Source of the DNA: Tautonia plasticadhaerens
GTDB taxonomy: Bacteria; Planctomycetota; Planctomycetia; Isosphaerales; Isosphaeraceae
Direction: 5' to 3'
Assembly (NCBI RefSeq): GCF_007752535.1
Contig: NZ_CP036426.1
Coordinates: forward strand, 62,001-126,000
DNA length: 64,000 bases
Shown here: positions 8,050-16,933 of the stretch, in pieces
Numbering within the stretch: the first letter of the stretch is position 1
Layout: every line of letters starts with the position of its first letter
Position numbers and translations under genes: made by a program
Notes under the pieces: generated by a model
Databases searched by the model: none
Told to the model about the DNA's origin: nothing
Seen by the model: only the letters and a program-made list of their open reading frames with translations

Positions 8050-10023
8050 CTACGCGATGGGGCGTCCCGCCGCCAGGTCGGCCGAGGCCGTCGCCGAGGG
8101 GGATGGGTCGACGTGGTGCCGGAACCACAGCTCCAGCATCAGGAGGGCCCAGAGCCGGTAGGCGTGGTCGCGACGGCCCTCGACGTGCTCGGCGACCATC
8201 GCCCCCACCGCCTCGGGCCGGAACAGCCCCCGGGAGAGGCTGACGGGGTCGAGCAGGACGGAACGCAGCTCGTCTTTCAATTCGCCCCGGAACCAGCGGT
8301 CGATCGGCACGCCGAAGCCCATCTTCGGGCGGGTCCGGATCGGCGGGGGCAGCAGGTCGGCGAAGGCCCGCTTGAGGATCACCTTCGACCGCCCCTTTCG
8401 GAGCCGGAGCTTGCGGTCCAGCGGCATGGCTAGCGCCAGTTCGACGACCCGGTCGTCCAGGAACGGCCCCCGGCATTCGAGCCCGTGGGCCATGCTGGCG
8501 AGGTCGACCTTCACGAGCAGATCGCCGGGCAAGTACGTGAGCACGTCGGCGATCATCGCCCGGGTCACCGGATCCCGCCCCGGGGCCACGCCGAGCGCCC
8601 GGTGCAGCACCCCGGCCGGGTCGGCGTCCTCGGGGTCGATCGAGCCGGCCTCGGCGAGGGTGTCGAGGAACTCGTCGGAGTAGAGGGCGGCCCTGGCCTG
8701 CTCGTCGAAGCTGGTCATCCAGCGGAGGTAGCGGTCCCCCGGCGGCAGGCCGACGGCCTCCAGCCAGCGTCTCGCCGACCGCAGGCGGGTCTTGGCCCTC
8801 GACGACCCCGGCACCGCCCTCGCCACCGGCCCGCCGAGCCAGCGGCCGACGCCGCCGGGGAGCCTCGCCACCGCCTCGGCCAGGGCGACGGCCCGGTAGC
8901 GGTCGTAGCCGCCGAACAGCTCGTCCCCGGCGTCGCCGGTCAGGGCGACGGTGACGTGCTGCCGGGTCAGCCGCGAGACGTGCCAGGTGGGCAGCGCCGA
9001 GCTGTCGGCGAACGGCTCGTCGAAGTGCCGGGCCAGGCCGGGGAGCGTCTCCCAGGCGTCGGGCTTCACCACGAACGCATGGTGCTCCGTCCCCAGGTGC
9101 TCGGCCGCCATCCGGGCGTAGCCGCTCTCGTCGAAGGCGGGGTCGTCGAAGCCGATCGAGAACGTCTTCACACGATTGTGTGAGTGCTTCTGCATCAAGC
9201 CGACGATGATCGTCGAGTCGACCCCCCCGGAGAGGAAGGCCCCGAGCGGCACGTCGGCGGCCATCTGCTCCCGGACCGCGTCGTCGAGGGTGGCTCGGAG
9301 CCGCTCCTCGTCCTCGGCGACCGGCCGACGGACTTCGAGATCCCAGTCGGGCTCCCAGTAGCGGCGAAGCTCTAGGGAGCCCTCGTGCCAGACGGCGTAG
9401 TGGGCCGGCGGGAGCTTGTAGACGCCCCGGAGGATCGTCCGGGGGTGGGGGACGTACCCATAGGTGAGATAGCGATCGACCGCCAGCGGGTCCAACTCCC
9501 GAGGCAACTCCGATCCCGGCAGGGCCAGCAGCGCCTTCAATTCGCTGGCGAAGAGGATGCGGTCGGATTCGAGCCGGTAGACCAGCGGCTTCTGGCCCAG
9601 GCGGTCGCGGGCCAGGACGAGGCGCCTGCGGGGGGCGTCCCAGACGGCGACGGTGAACATCCCGCGGAGGTGTCGGGAGAAGCCGGGCCCCTCGTCCTCG
9701 TAGAGGTGGCTGATGACCTCGGTGTCGCCGGCCGATCGGAGCGTGTGGCCCCGGGCCTCCAGGCGGTTCCGGAGCGACGGGAAGTTGTAGATCTCCCCGT
9801 TGAAGACCACCCGGACCGAGCCGTCCTCGTTGCCCATCGGCTGGTGGCCGCCGGGCAGGTCGAGGATCGAGAGGCGTCGGAAGCCGAGCGCCGCGTGGTG
9901 GTCCCGGTAGGAGCCGAGGTCGTCCGGCCCTCGGTGCTCCAGCCGGGCGATCATGGCGTCGAGCTGCCCGGCCGTCGGCCCGGATCCGTGATCTCCCCAG
10001 GCCGCCCCGCAGATGCCGCACAT
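8050..10023 (-). CDS. asnB: Asparagine synthase (glutamine-hydrolysing)
   Basis: A 657-residue AsnB. Met1 is followed directly by catalytic Cys2 (MCGICG), the nucleophile of the N-terminal class-II glutaminase domain (about 2-210, with NGEIYNFPSLR and LGFRRLSILD). The C-terminal synthetase domain has the ATP-pyrophosphatase loop LSGGVDST and later LTGDAGDELFGGYDRY and FLDDRVVELA. The family makes Asn from Asp, Gln and ATP, but planctomycete copies are also common in polysaccharide loci, where they amidate sugars or peptides. There are no glycan genes next to it. It is divergent from the DUF4058 gene and followed closely by larA. Confidence 0.93.
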   Translation of the reverse strand: MCGICGAAWGDHGSGPTAGQLDAMIARLEHRGPDDLGSYRDHHAALGFRRLSILDLPGGHQPMGNEDGSVRVVFNGEIYNFPSLRNRLEARGHTLRSAGDTEVISHLYEDEGPGFSRHLRGMFTVAVWDAPRRRLVLARDRLGQKPLVYRLESDRILFASELKALLALPGSELPRELDPLAVDRYLTYGYVPHPRTILRGVYKLPPAHYAVWHEGSLELRRYWEPDWDLEVRRPVAEDEERLRATLDDAVREQMAADVPLGAFLSGGVDSTIIVGLMQKHSHNRVKTFSIGFDDPAFDESGYARMAAEHLGTEHHAFVVKPDAWETLPGLARHFDEPFADSSALPTWHVSRLTRQHVTVALTGDAGDELFGGYDRYRAVALAEAVARLPGGVGRWLGGPVARAVPGSSRAKTRLRSARRWLEAVGLPPGDRYLRWMTSFDEQARAALYSDEFLDTLAEAGSIDPEDADPAGVLHRALGVAPGRDPVTRAMIADVLTYLPGDLLVKVDLASMAHGLECRGPFLDDRVVELALAMPLDRKLRLRKGRSKVILKRAFADLLPPPIRTRPKMGFGVPIDRWFRGELKDELRSVLLDPVSLSRGLFRPEAVGAMVAEHVEGRRDHAYRLWALLMLELWFRHHVDPSPSATASADLAAGRPIA

Positions 10024-10038
10024 CAGCTCACCGATCCC

Positions 10039-10046
10039 GGTAGAAT
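10039..10046 (+). promoter_or_regulatory. Candidate -10 box, DUF4058 gene
   Basis: GGTAGAAT, with TAGAAT at 10041-10046, 57 bases before the DUF4058 ATG. No convincing -35 box. It is the same octamer found before the small genes at 29-31 kb. Confidence 0.45.
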
Positions 10047-10102
10047 GAAGGGAAGACGCCCCGTCGCCGATCGTCTCGGACCCTTGCCGAGGAGGCCACC
10101 CG

Positions 10103-10909
10103 ATGCCCGGCCCGTTCCCCGGGATGGACCCGTACCTGGAGGATCACGACCTCTGGCCCGGGCTCCATCAAGGCTTCATGACCTTCTTGTGGTCGGCCCT
10201 GAACGAGGGTCTTCCCGACCGATATGTCGCCAACTTGAACGAACGGCTCTACATCGACGACCCGAATCGGGCCATCGTCCCCGACGCCGCCGTCTTCGAA
10301 CGATCATCGCCGGGCGGGCGTCCCTGGGGCAACCCCGGGGCGGCGGGGGCGGCGGTGCTGGACCCGCCCTGGTTGGTCGACTGGCCGGCCGAGGAGATCC
10401 GAGAGGGGTTCGTCGAGATCCTGCCGGCCCGGGAACCCGATCGGGTCGTCGCCGTGATCGAGCTGCTCAGCCCCTCGAACAAGGCGGCCGGGTCGACGGG
10501 CCGGGCGTCCTACCAGGCCAAGCAGGCGGAGATCCTCGGGAGCCCGGCCCACCTGATCGAGATCGACCTGCTCCGGGACGGCGAGCACACCGTGGCCGTC
10601 TCCCGGCACCAGCTCGCCCGGCGGGGGCGCTATCATTACCTCACCTGTCTGAACCGGGGCAGCGGCCCGAGGTGGCGGTCGGAGGTCTGGGCCCGGACGA
10701 TCCGGGATCGGCTCCCCCGGATCGCCGTCCCGCTGCTCGACGACGACCCCGACCTCGTCCTCGACCTGCAACCGCTGCTCGATCGCTGCTACGACGCCGG
10801 CGCCTACGGCCGACGGATCGACTACGCCGCCGAGCCCGTCCCCCCGCTGACCCGGGCCGATGCCGAGTGGGTCGACGCGCTGCTCCGCGAGGAGGGCCGT
10901 CGGGGGTGA
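10103..10909 (+). CDS. DUF4058 family protein
   Basis: A 268-residue protein with the DUF4058 hallmark start (PGPFPGMDPYLE) and the core VAVIELLSPSNK, Y..K...IL, HLIEIDLLR and LL..CYD.G.Y blocks. The fold of this family is related to PD-(D/E)XK-like nuclease domains, and it is abundant in cyanobacteria and planctomycetes as a multi-copy family of unknown role. A GAGGAGG ribosome site lies directly upstream of the ATG. It is divergent from asnB, with the two starts 79 bases apart. Confidence 0.9.
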   Translation: MPGPFPGMDPYLEDHDLWPGLHQGFMTFLWSALNEGLPDRYVANLNERLYIDDPNRAIVPDAAVFERSSPGGRPWGNPGAAGAAVLDPPWLVDWPAEEIREGFVEILPAREPDRVVAVIELLSPSNKAAGSTGRASYQAKQAEILGSPAHLIEIDLLRDGEHTVAVSRHQLARRGRYHYLTCLNRGSGPRWRSEVWARTIRDRLPRIAVPLLDDDPDLVLDLQPLLDRCYDAGAYGRRIDYAAEPVPPLTRADAEWVDALLREEGRRG

Positions 10910-10925
10910 TCCGATCCTCCCAGCG

Positions 10926-11471
10926 TCAGACGGCCGAGAACGCTTCGTGGTAGCGGACGGTGCCCGACCGGCCGTCGAGGGCACCGGGGATCAGCTCGAC
11001 GACGAGGAAGGCGTCCTCGGGCACGTCGTATTCGCACCGGAGGCCGAGCCGGGCGGCGACCTCGAAGCCGAACCTCGGGTAGTAGGTCGGGTGGCCGAGC
11101 ACGACGATCGCCCCGGCGCCGATCGCCCGGCACGCCTCCAGCCCCGATCGGATCAGGGCTGAGCCGACCCCCCTGCCCTGCTCCCCGGGCCGGACGGCCA
11201 CCGGGGCCAGGCCGAGGAGGATCGGGGGAGTCGCATCCGATGGGTGGGGGCCGTTGATCGTCACCGGGCTGAAGGCGACGTGGCCGACGACCGTTCCCGA
11301 TCGCTCCGCCACCATCGAGAGGAACGGACGGGAGGAGCGCCGGAGGGCGTCGACGAGGTCGGCCTCGGCGGGCTGGCCGAACGCCGCTTCGTTCACGAGC
11401 CGGACGGCGTCGAGGTCGTCCGGGGTCTCGGGTCGGATGGTCAGGTCGGCAACGGGACCCTCGCCCGTCAT
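10926..11471 (-). CDS. GNAT family N-acetyltransferase
   Basis: A 181-residue GNAT protein. The acetyl-CoA loop motif is EQGRGVGSALIRSGL, preceded by the beta-4 strand LGLAPVAVRP and followed by VLGHPTYYPRFGFE, the arrangement of the YhbS-like subfamily. The substrate is not predictable. The ATG overlaps the stop codon of the VOC gene upstream by four bases (ATGA), so the two are translationally coupled. Confidence 0.88.
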   Translation of the reverse strand: MTGEGPVADLTIRPETPDDLDAVRLVNEAAFGQPAEADLVDALRRSSRPFLSMVAERSGTVVGHVAFSPVTINGPHPSDATPPILLGLAPVAVRPGEQGRGVGSALIRSGLEACRAIGAGAIVVLGHPTYYPRFGFEVAARLGLRCEYDVPEDAFLVVELIPGALDGRSGTVRYHEAFSAV

Positions 11472-11833
11472 CGGACGGCCCCGGGATCGAAGTGGGGGTT
11501 CTCGATGACGCCGAAGGCGTTGCCGAAGGGGTCGAGCACCGAGGCGACCTTGATGCCGCCGCCGACGTCGGTCACCGGCTCGCGGACGGTGGCCCCCAGT
11601 CCCTCCAGCCTGGCGAGGGCGGCGGGGGCGTCGGGGACCCCCCAGTAGGCGACGGCGCCGAGGGCGCCGGGAGTGCCGTCGGGGACCAGGCCCAGCTCGA
11701 AGCCGCCGACGTTGAACCCGACGTAGAAGGGCTCGTCGAAGTACGGTTCGATCTCGAGCACCCGGCGATACCAGTCCTTGCCGGCGGCCAGGTCCGGCGC
11801 CGGGTAGACGACGGTGCGGAGCCCTCGGATCAT
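11468..11833 (-). CDS. VOC (glyoxalase/bleomycin resistance) family protein
   Basis: A 121-residue single VOC domain made of two beta-alpha-beta-beta-beta repeats, starting TVVYPAPDLAAGKDWYRRVL and ending in VLDPFGNAFGVIENPHF, where the Glu of the last strand is a usual metal ligand position. The YFDEPFYVGFNVGGFELGL segment resembles the YcjA/glyoxalase-like subgroup. Small VOC proteins work as dimers; the reaction is unknown. It is the first gene of a two-gene unit with the GNAT gene. Confidence 0.88.
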   Translation of the reverse strand: MIRGLRTVVYPAPDLAAGKDWYRRVLEIEPYFDEPFYVGFNVGGFELGLVPDGTPGALGAVAYWGVPDAPAALARLEGLGATVREPVTDVGGGIKVASVLDPFGNAFGVIENPHFDPGAVR

Positions 11834-11866
11834 CGGCGATGCCCTCCGGCGATGGGATCGGGTCGA

Positions 11867-12871
11867 TCAGCCGCCGAGCGACCAGGCGGCGAGCTGGACG
11901 GTGCCCCTGACGGTCTTCATGGCGTCGGTGACGGCGCTGTGCTCGAATCCGGAGTGCATCTTGCAGTTCTGGCAGCGGCGGTCCTGGCGGGACTCCCAGT
12001 ACTCCCAGTCGGTCGACCCCCAGAAGGTGGCCCAGTCGTCGACGTAGCCCTCCCCCTCGATCAGATAGCAGGGGGCCTTCCAGCCCTTGGGGGTGTAGTT
12101 GACGGTGGACCAGGGGGCGCAGGTTAGCTCCCGGAGGCCGGCGGCGAATTCGAGGAAGGCGGGGGTGGCGCTGATCTTGTACCGCTTCGAGAACTCCCGG
12201 ATCGCCCGGAACTTCTCGTGGATCTGGTCCTTGGTCAGGAAGACGTCGGCCTCGACGCTCTCGTATTCGTAGCCGGGAGAGATGAGGATGCCCTTGGCCT
12301 TCAACTCGTCGACGAGCTTGCAGAGTTGCTCCACCTCGGCCACGTCGGTCTGCTTGTAGACGGTGGTGTTGAGGTAGACGGTGTAGCCGAGGTCCTTGCC
12401 CTGGCGGATCGCCTCGATGGCGGTGTCGAAGACGCCGGCCTTCCTGGTGATGTAGTCGTGCGTCTCCCGCATGCCGTCGAGGTGGACCATCAGGAAGAGG
12501 TGGTCGCTGGGCGGGATGACGCCGTAGAACTTGTCGTGCAGCCGGAGCGCATTGGTGCAGATGATGATGTACTTGTTTCGGGCGATCAGGGCGTCGATCA
12601 GCTCCTTCAGCTCGGGGTAGAGCGTCGGCTCCCCGCCGCAGATGTTGACGATCGGGGCGCCGCAGTCGTCGACCGCCTTGAGGCACTGCTCGACGGTCAT
12701 CCGGTCCTTGAGCTTGCCGGTGTAGCGCTCGGTCGAGCAGCCGATGCAGGCGAGGTTGCAGGTGTAGAGCGGCTCCAGCATCAGGACCGTCGGGTATCGC
12801 CGCAGCCCGGCGCGTTCCATGCGGTTGCGGTGCTTGGCCTGGGCCAGGGTGAATCCGAAGGGGTATCGCAT
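11867..12871 (-). CDS. hpnH: Adenosyl-hopene transferase HpnH (radical SAM)
   Basis: A 334-residue radical SAM enzyme. The cluster motif CNLACIGC (CX3CX2C) follows LEPLYT near residue 37, with GGEPTLYPEL as the SAM-binding GGE motif. The N-terminal MRYPFGFTLAQ and C-terminal CQNCKMHSGFE blocks are typical of HpnH, which joins the 5'-deoxyadenosyl group of SAM to diploptene to make adenosylhopane, the first side-chain step of extended hopanoids. Other hopanoid genes (shc, hpnG) are not in the window. It acts at the cytoplasmic face of the membrane. Its presence indicates C35 hopanoid synthesis in this organism. Confidence 0.93.
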   Translation of the reverse strand: MRYPFGFTLAQAKHRNRMERAGLRRYPTVLMLEPLYTCNLACIGCSTERYTGKLKDRMTVEQCLKAVDDCGAPIVNICGGEPTLYPELKELIDALIARNKYIIICTNALRLHDKFYGVIPPSDHLFLMVHLDGMRETHDYITRKAGVFDTAIEAIRQGKDLGYTVYLNTTVYKQTDVAEVEQLCKLVDELKAKGILISPGYEYESVEADVFLTKDQIHEKFRAIREFSKRYKISATPAFLEFAAGLRELTCAPWSTVNYTPKGWKAPCYLIEGEGYVDDWATFWGSTDWEYWESRQDRRCQNCKMHSGFEHSAVTDAMKTVRGTVQLAAWSLGG

Positions 12872-13002
12872 GGGACGGTCGCCTCCGTGCTGTCGGTCGA
12901 TGCCGCCGGGGTTGGGGGTCGACGATCACTCGCTGCCGCCCGACGGCGCAACCCGGGCATCATTCCGCAATTGGCGCGGATTCGCAAGGCCATCCGGGCC
13001 GA

Positions 13003-13416
13003 TCAGCCCCGCAGCCCCATGACGAGGAGGTAGGCGACCATCCCCACGCCGAGCGTCGCCAGGACGAGGGAGACCGCCGTCCCCAGGCCGGGCCCGGGGA
13101 TGGCGTGGGTGTCTCGTTCGAGCGAGCGGAGGTAACTCCGGTAGCGCACGGTCGAGCCGACGAGGACCCAGACCCCCAGCGCCACCAGCCCGGTGCCGAT
13201 CCAGAGCGAAGCGGTGGTGCCGGGGTCGGGCTCGTGGTGGCCGACGGCCGCCATCTCGCGGAGGAACCAGCCGAACCGGGCCACGACGAAGCCGAAGCCC
13301 ATCAGGGCCAGGCCGGTCCGCATCCAGGCCAGCAGGGTCCGCTCGGCGGCCAGGACCACCCGGGGGTCGGGCTCGGGGGCGGGAGATCCGGGGATCGGGG
13401 CCCCGTCATCGGGCAT
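13003..13416 (-). CDS. DUF202 (YidH-like) membrane protein
   Basis: A 137-residue protein with the DUF202 opening (VVLAAERTLLAWMRTGLALMGFGFVVARFGWFL) and three predicted membrane segments at about 30-52, 72-92 and 113-135. The family is of unknown function, sometimes linked to phosphate or vacuolar transporter-chaperone modules. The start ATG at 13416 leaves about 20 Pro-rich cytoplasmic residues. A promoter is visible 75 bases upstream (13492-13521). Confidence 0.88.
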   Translation of the reverse strand: MPDDGAPIPGSPAPEPDPRVVLAAERTLLAWMRTGLALMGFGFVVARFGWFLREMAAVGHHEPDPGTTASLWIGTGLVALGVWVLVGSTVRYRSYLRSLERDTHAIPGPGLGTAVSLVLATLGVGMVAYLLVMGLRG

Positions 13417-13491
13417 CGGCAGGTCGCTCCGGGGCCGGGAATGTCCCCCCTGCGGCCCGAGGGGGGCCGTCGGGGGCTCGGGGTCGGCCGG

Positions 13492-13521
13492 ATTATCGGG
13501 TCGAGGCGATGCGGGGGTCAA
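13492..13521 (-). promoter_or_regulatory. Promoter of the DUF202 gene
   Basis: On the minus strand, TTGACC (13521-13516), 18-bp spacer, GATAAT (13497-13492), 75 bases before the ATG of the DUF202 gene. Confidence 0.55.
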
Positions 13522-13629
13522 GCTCGGCCTCGGCGGCCGTCGGGCGACCCACTGGCCGGGGGTCGTCGGGGTGCGTAAGCTCGAAGGGGTCGGATCGGCC
13601 CGCCCCGGACCCGGGATTGCGTCGAGCGG

Positions 13630-14457
13630 ATGCCCATGCCCGAGAACGACTACCGCCTGATCCTCTTCGACCAGCCCGACGATCCCCAGGCCCTCCGGGA
13701 GCTGTTCCGGGGGGTAATGGGCCTGCACCCGACCGAGGCGATGCAGTGGGTCAAGCGCGCCCCCGGCATCCTGCCCTGGCCGCTGGCCGAGGGGGAGGTC
13801 CGCGAGCTGCTGGATGCCCTCTACGAGCAGGGCATCGCCGCCGAGGCCCGCCGGGTCGACACCGTGCCCAAGCTCGTCCCGCCGAGGTCGGTCCACCGGG
13901 CCGCCGTGAAGGAGGACGGCCTGAGCGTCGGCGGCCTGAGGGGGGAGCCGGCCCACTGGGTCCCCTGGGCGAAGCTGGAATTGATCCACGGCGCCCGGAT
14001 CGCCGCCGAGGACGAGTTCCGGGATCCCCGGGCCCCCGGCTGGTCCGGCACCCTGGCCGCCGGGCTCAACGCGATGATCCTCCGGGGGCCCCGGGCGTCC
14101 CGGGCCCGTCGGGCGTCCCGGGTCGTCAAGGAGCCGACGACCGAGCTGCACCTGGTCCGCCAGGACCCCCTGATCGCCTTCCGGGTCGTCGCCGACCAGA
14201 TGAACTACAGCGACCTGGGAGACCGCCTGAAGCCCTCGGCCGCCGAGAACTTCCCCGTCTTCCTCGCCGACATCCTCGGCCGGGTCGGCGGCCGGGCCCA
14301 CGTCACCGACTCGGCCCGGGCCCTGCTCGACCCGGCCGACGACCGGGAGCCGACGACCTACCCGAACTCCCAGGCCATGCTCGACGCCACCACCCTCCGG
14401 CTGCTCTGGGCCTGGTATCGCCGGGATCGGGAGGTCGGGGGAGCCGAGCAGGCGTAG
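13630..14457 (+). CDS. Protein with ribosomal L7/L12-C-terminal-like N-domain
   Basis: A 275-residue protein. Residues about 8-75 read like the C-terminal domain of ribosomal protein L7/L12: LFRGVMGLHPTEAMQWVKRAPG..., then EVRELLDALYEQGIAAEARRV. This matches in layout the [15 protein letters not shown] ... KKELEEAGG of the real rplL product in this window. The rest (about 80-270) is a mixed alpha/beta domain with a basic loop (RRASRVVK) that I do not recognise. The L7/L12 fold is also shared by ClpS-like adaptors, so a protein-binding role is possible. The start could also be the ATG two codons later. It faces the DUF1579 gene convergently. Confidence 0.7.
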   Translation: MPMPENDYRLILFDQPDDPQALRELFRGVMGLHPTEAMQWVKRAPGILPWPLAEGEVRELLDALYEQGIAAEARRVDTVPKLVPPRSVHRAAVKEDGLSVGGLRGEPAHWVPWAKLELIHGARIAAEDEFRDPRAPGWSGTLAAGLNAMILRGPRASRARRASRVVKEPTTELHLVRQDPLIAFRVVADQMNYSDLGDRLKPSAAENFPVFLADILGRVGGRAHVTDSARALLDPADDREPTTYPNSQAMLDATTLRLLWAWYRRDREVGGAEQA

Positions 14458-14563
14458 CGCACGGGAGGAGGGCGGATGGCCGTCTCGGGCATCGACCCTC
14501 CGCCTGCCGATTGCGAGGGGGCGAGAACGCCGGGGCGGCCGTCGACCCCGCCCGGGGTGGGGG

Positions 14564-15163
14564 TCACTCCGGGGCGTCGGCCTCGCGCCGGGTGTACTCG
14601 ATCTCCATGCCCTTGACCCAGTCGTCGCCCAGCTCGGGGGCCTTCATGGACATGGTGAAGACCCGATGGTCCTCGTCGATGTAGCGGGTGACCGACTGGT
14701 GCTCGACCTCCTTCTCCAGCATCGGGTCGTAGACCTTGCCGGTCATGGTCAGGGTCTTGGAGGCGGGGTCATAGGTGCCCTGCAAGGTCATGAGTGAGGT
14801 GCTCACCGAGTCGATCCAGCTCATCACGAAGTGGTCGGCCTTCGAGTCGAAGCCGACCTGGGCGTGGCCGGTGAAGGGCATGCCGGCGAAGCTGCCCTGG
14901 AAGTCGCTGACGACCCAGAGGTCGCCGAGCATCCGGTTCGTCTCGACCCCCTCGGAGACCTCCGGGGGGGCGTCGGGGCCTCCCATGTAGGTGCTGATCT
15001 TCGCGTCCCAGGTGCCGACATCCCGCTTGAGCAGCTCGTGCTCGGCCGTCGGCTTCGGCAGGAAGGACTCGGGGTCGGGCGCCTGGCCCTGGCCCTGGTC
15101 CTGGGCGAGCACCGGCACCGACACCGTCACCGCCAGCACCGCCGCGATCGTCGCTCGAAGCAT
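14564..15163 (-). CDS. Secreted DUF1579 protein
   Basis: A 199-residue protein with a Sec signal peptide (cleavage near VLAQ-D, residue 21). The mature part is a full DUF1579 domain: [20 protein letters not shown], then [36 protein letters not shown] and [10 protein letters not shown]. The family is a lipocalin-like beta barrel of unknown ligand and is highly multiplied in planctomycetes. It is divergent from metK. Confidence 0.9.
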   Translation of the reverse strand: MLRATIAAVLAVTVSVPVLAQDQGQGQAPDPESFLPKPTAEHELLKRDVGTWDAKISTYMGGPDAPPEVSEGVETNRMLGDLWVVSDFQGSFAGMPFTGHAQVGFDSKADHFVMSWIDSVSTSLMTLQGTYDPASKTLTMTGKVYDPMLEKEVEHQSVTRYIDEDHRVFTMSMKAPELGDDWVKGMEIEYTRREADAPE

Positions 15164-15332
15164 CGCTGATCCTCCGTCTCGGGGTCTTCGGATCGCCCGG
15201 CGTCATGGTGGACGCACGAATACGCCGGACGGCGGCAGTATGTACGGATGTCTCCGGTCTGTCCAGTGCAAATGCCGCGGGGAGAGCCGGCCGGGCCGTG
15301 GCGTCGGGCCGACGAGCAAGCCCGGCTTGGCT

Positions 15333-15361
15333 TTACAGCGCGGCGGGGGCCCTGATAAACT
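15333..15361 (+). promoter_or_regulatory. Candidate metK promoter
   Basis: TTACAG (15333-15338), 17-bp spacer, TAAACT (15356-15361), giving a leader of about 115 bases before the GTG. I searched this leader by eye for SAM-riboswitch hallmarks and saw none. Confidence 0.45.
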
Positions 15362-15483
15362 CGCCCGACGAATGGAGGCAGTCCGCGGCACGAGGGGGGG
15401 AGGAGGCCGTCCCCCTCGACGTCCCGACCGTCGCCGCAACGGCCCGACCGGCATCGCAACCCGACCGGAGGAGAGGTCTGCAC

Positions 15484-16674
15484 GTGTCCGATAATAATCG
15501 CTATCTGTTCACCAGCGAGTCCGTTTCGATGGGCCATCCCGACAAGATGGCCGACCAGATCTCCGACGGCATCCTGGACGCCATCTTCGCCCAGGACCCC
15601 CACGCCCGGGTCGCCTGCGAGACGCTGCTGACGACCGGGCTGGTCGTGCTGGCCGGGGAGATCACGACGACCGCCACCGTCAACTACCCCGACGTCGTCC
15701 GCCAGGTGGTCCGGGAGATCGGCTACACCTCCAGCGACATGGGCTTCGACGCCGACACCTGCGGCGTGATGGTGGCCCTGGGCAAGCAGTCGCCCGACAT
15801 CGCCATGGGGGTGAACGAGGACGCCGCCTCGGGCAAGGACATCGGCGCCGGCGACCAGGGCCTGATGTTCGGCTTCGCCTGCGACGAGACCCCCGAGCTG
15901 ATGCCCCTGCCGATCGCCCTGGCCCACCGCGTGATCAACAAGATCACCGAGGCCCGCCAGAGCGGCCGGGTCAAGTGGCTGCGGCCCGACAGCAAGAGCC
16001 AGGTCACCGTCGAGTACGACGGCGGCAAGCCGGTGCGGGTCGACACGGTGGTCGTCTCCACCCAGCACGACCCGGGCGTCGACCACAAGACGATCCGGGA
16101 GACGATCATCAAGGAGGTGATCGAGCCGGTCCTGCCCAAGGACATGGTCAAGGGCGAGCCGACCTACCACATCAACCCGACCGGGAACTTCGTGGTCGGC
16201 GGCCCCCACGGCGACGCCGGCCTGACGGGCCGGAAGATCATCGTCGACACCTACGGCGGCTCGGGCCGCCACGGCGGCGGCGCCTTCAGCGGCAAGGATC
16301 CCACGAAGGTCGACCGATCGGCCGCCTACATGGCCCGATACGTCGCCAAGAACGTGGTGGCCGCCGGGCTGGCGAGGAAGTGCGAGGTGCAGCTGGCCTA
16401 CGCCATCGGCGTCAGCGCCCCGGTGAGCGTCCACGTCGAGACCTTCGGCACCGGCACCCTGCCCCACGACCAGATCGAGGCCCTGATCCGGGAGCACTTC
16501 CCGCTGACCCCCTCAGGGATCATCACGCACCTCGACCTGCGCCGGCCCATCTTCCGCAAGACCGCCGCCGGCGGCCACTTCGGCCGCTCCGAGCCGGAAT
16601 TCACCTGGGAGAAGACCGACAAGGCCGACACCTTGAAGCAGGCCGCCACCGCCGCCGCCGTGGCCGTGGCCTGA
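15484..16674 (+). CDS. metK: S-adenosylmethionine synthetase
   Basis: A 396-residue MetK that makes SAM from methionine and ATP. Visible motifs are [20 protein letters not shown] (methionine and metal site), [10 protein letters not shown] (the signature hexapeptide region), and the phosphate-binding [19 protein letters not shown]. The start is GTG at 15484, preceded by a strong GGAGGAGAGG ribosome site; the frame is open further upstream but the conserved N-terminus begins here. SAM made here feeds, among others, the radical SAM enzyme HpnH. Confidence 0.95.
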   Translation: MSDNNRYLFTSESVSMGHPDKMADQISDGILDAIFAQDPHARVACETLLTTGLVVLAGEITTTATVNYPDVVRQVVREIGYTSSDMGFDADTCGVMVALGKQSPDIAMGVNEDAASGKDIGAGDQGLMFGFACDETPELMPLPIALAHRVINKITEARQSGRVKWLRPDSKSQVTVEYDGGKPVRVDTVVVSTQHDPGVDHKTIRETIIKEVIEPVLPKDMVKGEPTYHINPTGNFVVGGPHGDAGLTGRKIIVDTYGGSGRHGGGAFSGKDPTKVDRSAAYMARYVAKNVVAAGLARKCEVQLAYAIGVSAPVSVHVETFGTGTLPHDQIEALIREHFPLTPSGIITHLDLRRPIFRKTAAGGHFGRSEPEFTWEKTDKADTLKQAATAAAVAVA

Positions 16675-16933
16675 CCCGTCCTGACGCTTCGGTCCACTCC
16701 TCGCACGCCCCGCCCCCGTCGAGCATCGCCCGGCGGCGGCGGGGCGGCGTTCGTCCCGGGCGTAGGGCGATCATCGCGGAGGTCGACGCGCCGCCGGTGG
16801 GGCGTCCCGGCGTCCGCGTGATCGGGGAGGCCCGGGGCCGTTGCTCGACGGCCCGATCCTCCTGGAGGAGGGCCGAACGGAGGTCGGGCGCGGGCCGGGG
16901 CCGGACGCCTCGGCCCCGACCACCCGGCCGTGG

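Noticed and set aside
15362-15483. SAM riboswitch in the metK leader
   Set aside because: No conserved SAM-I, SAM-II or SAM-IV core could be recognised in the leader by eye; a covariance-model search would decide.
16706-16746. Terminator hairpin after metK
   Set aside because: A 9-bp GC stem exists, but with a 23-base loop and no T run; such pairings are frequent by chance at this GC content.
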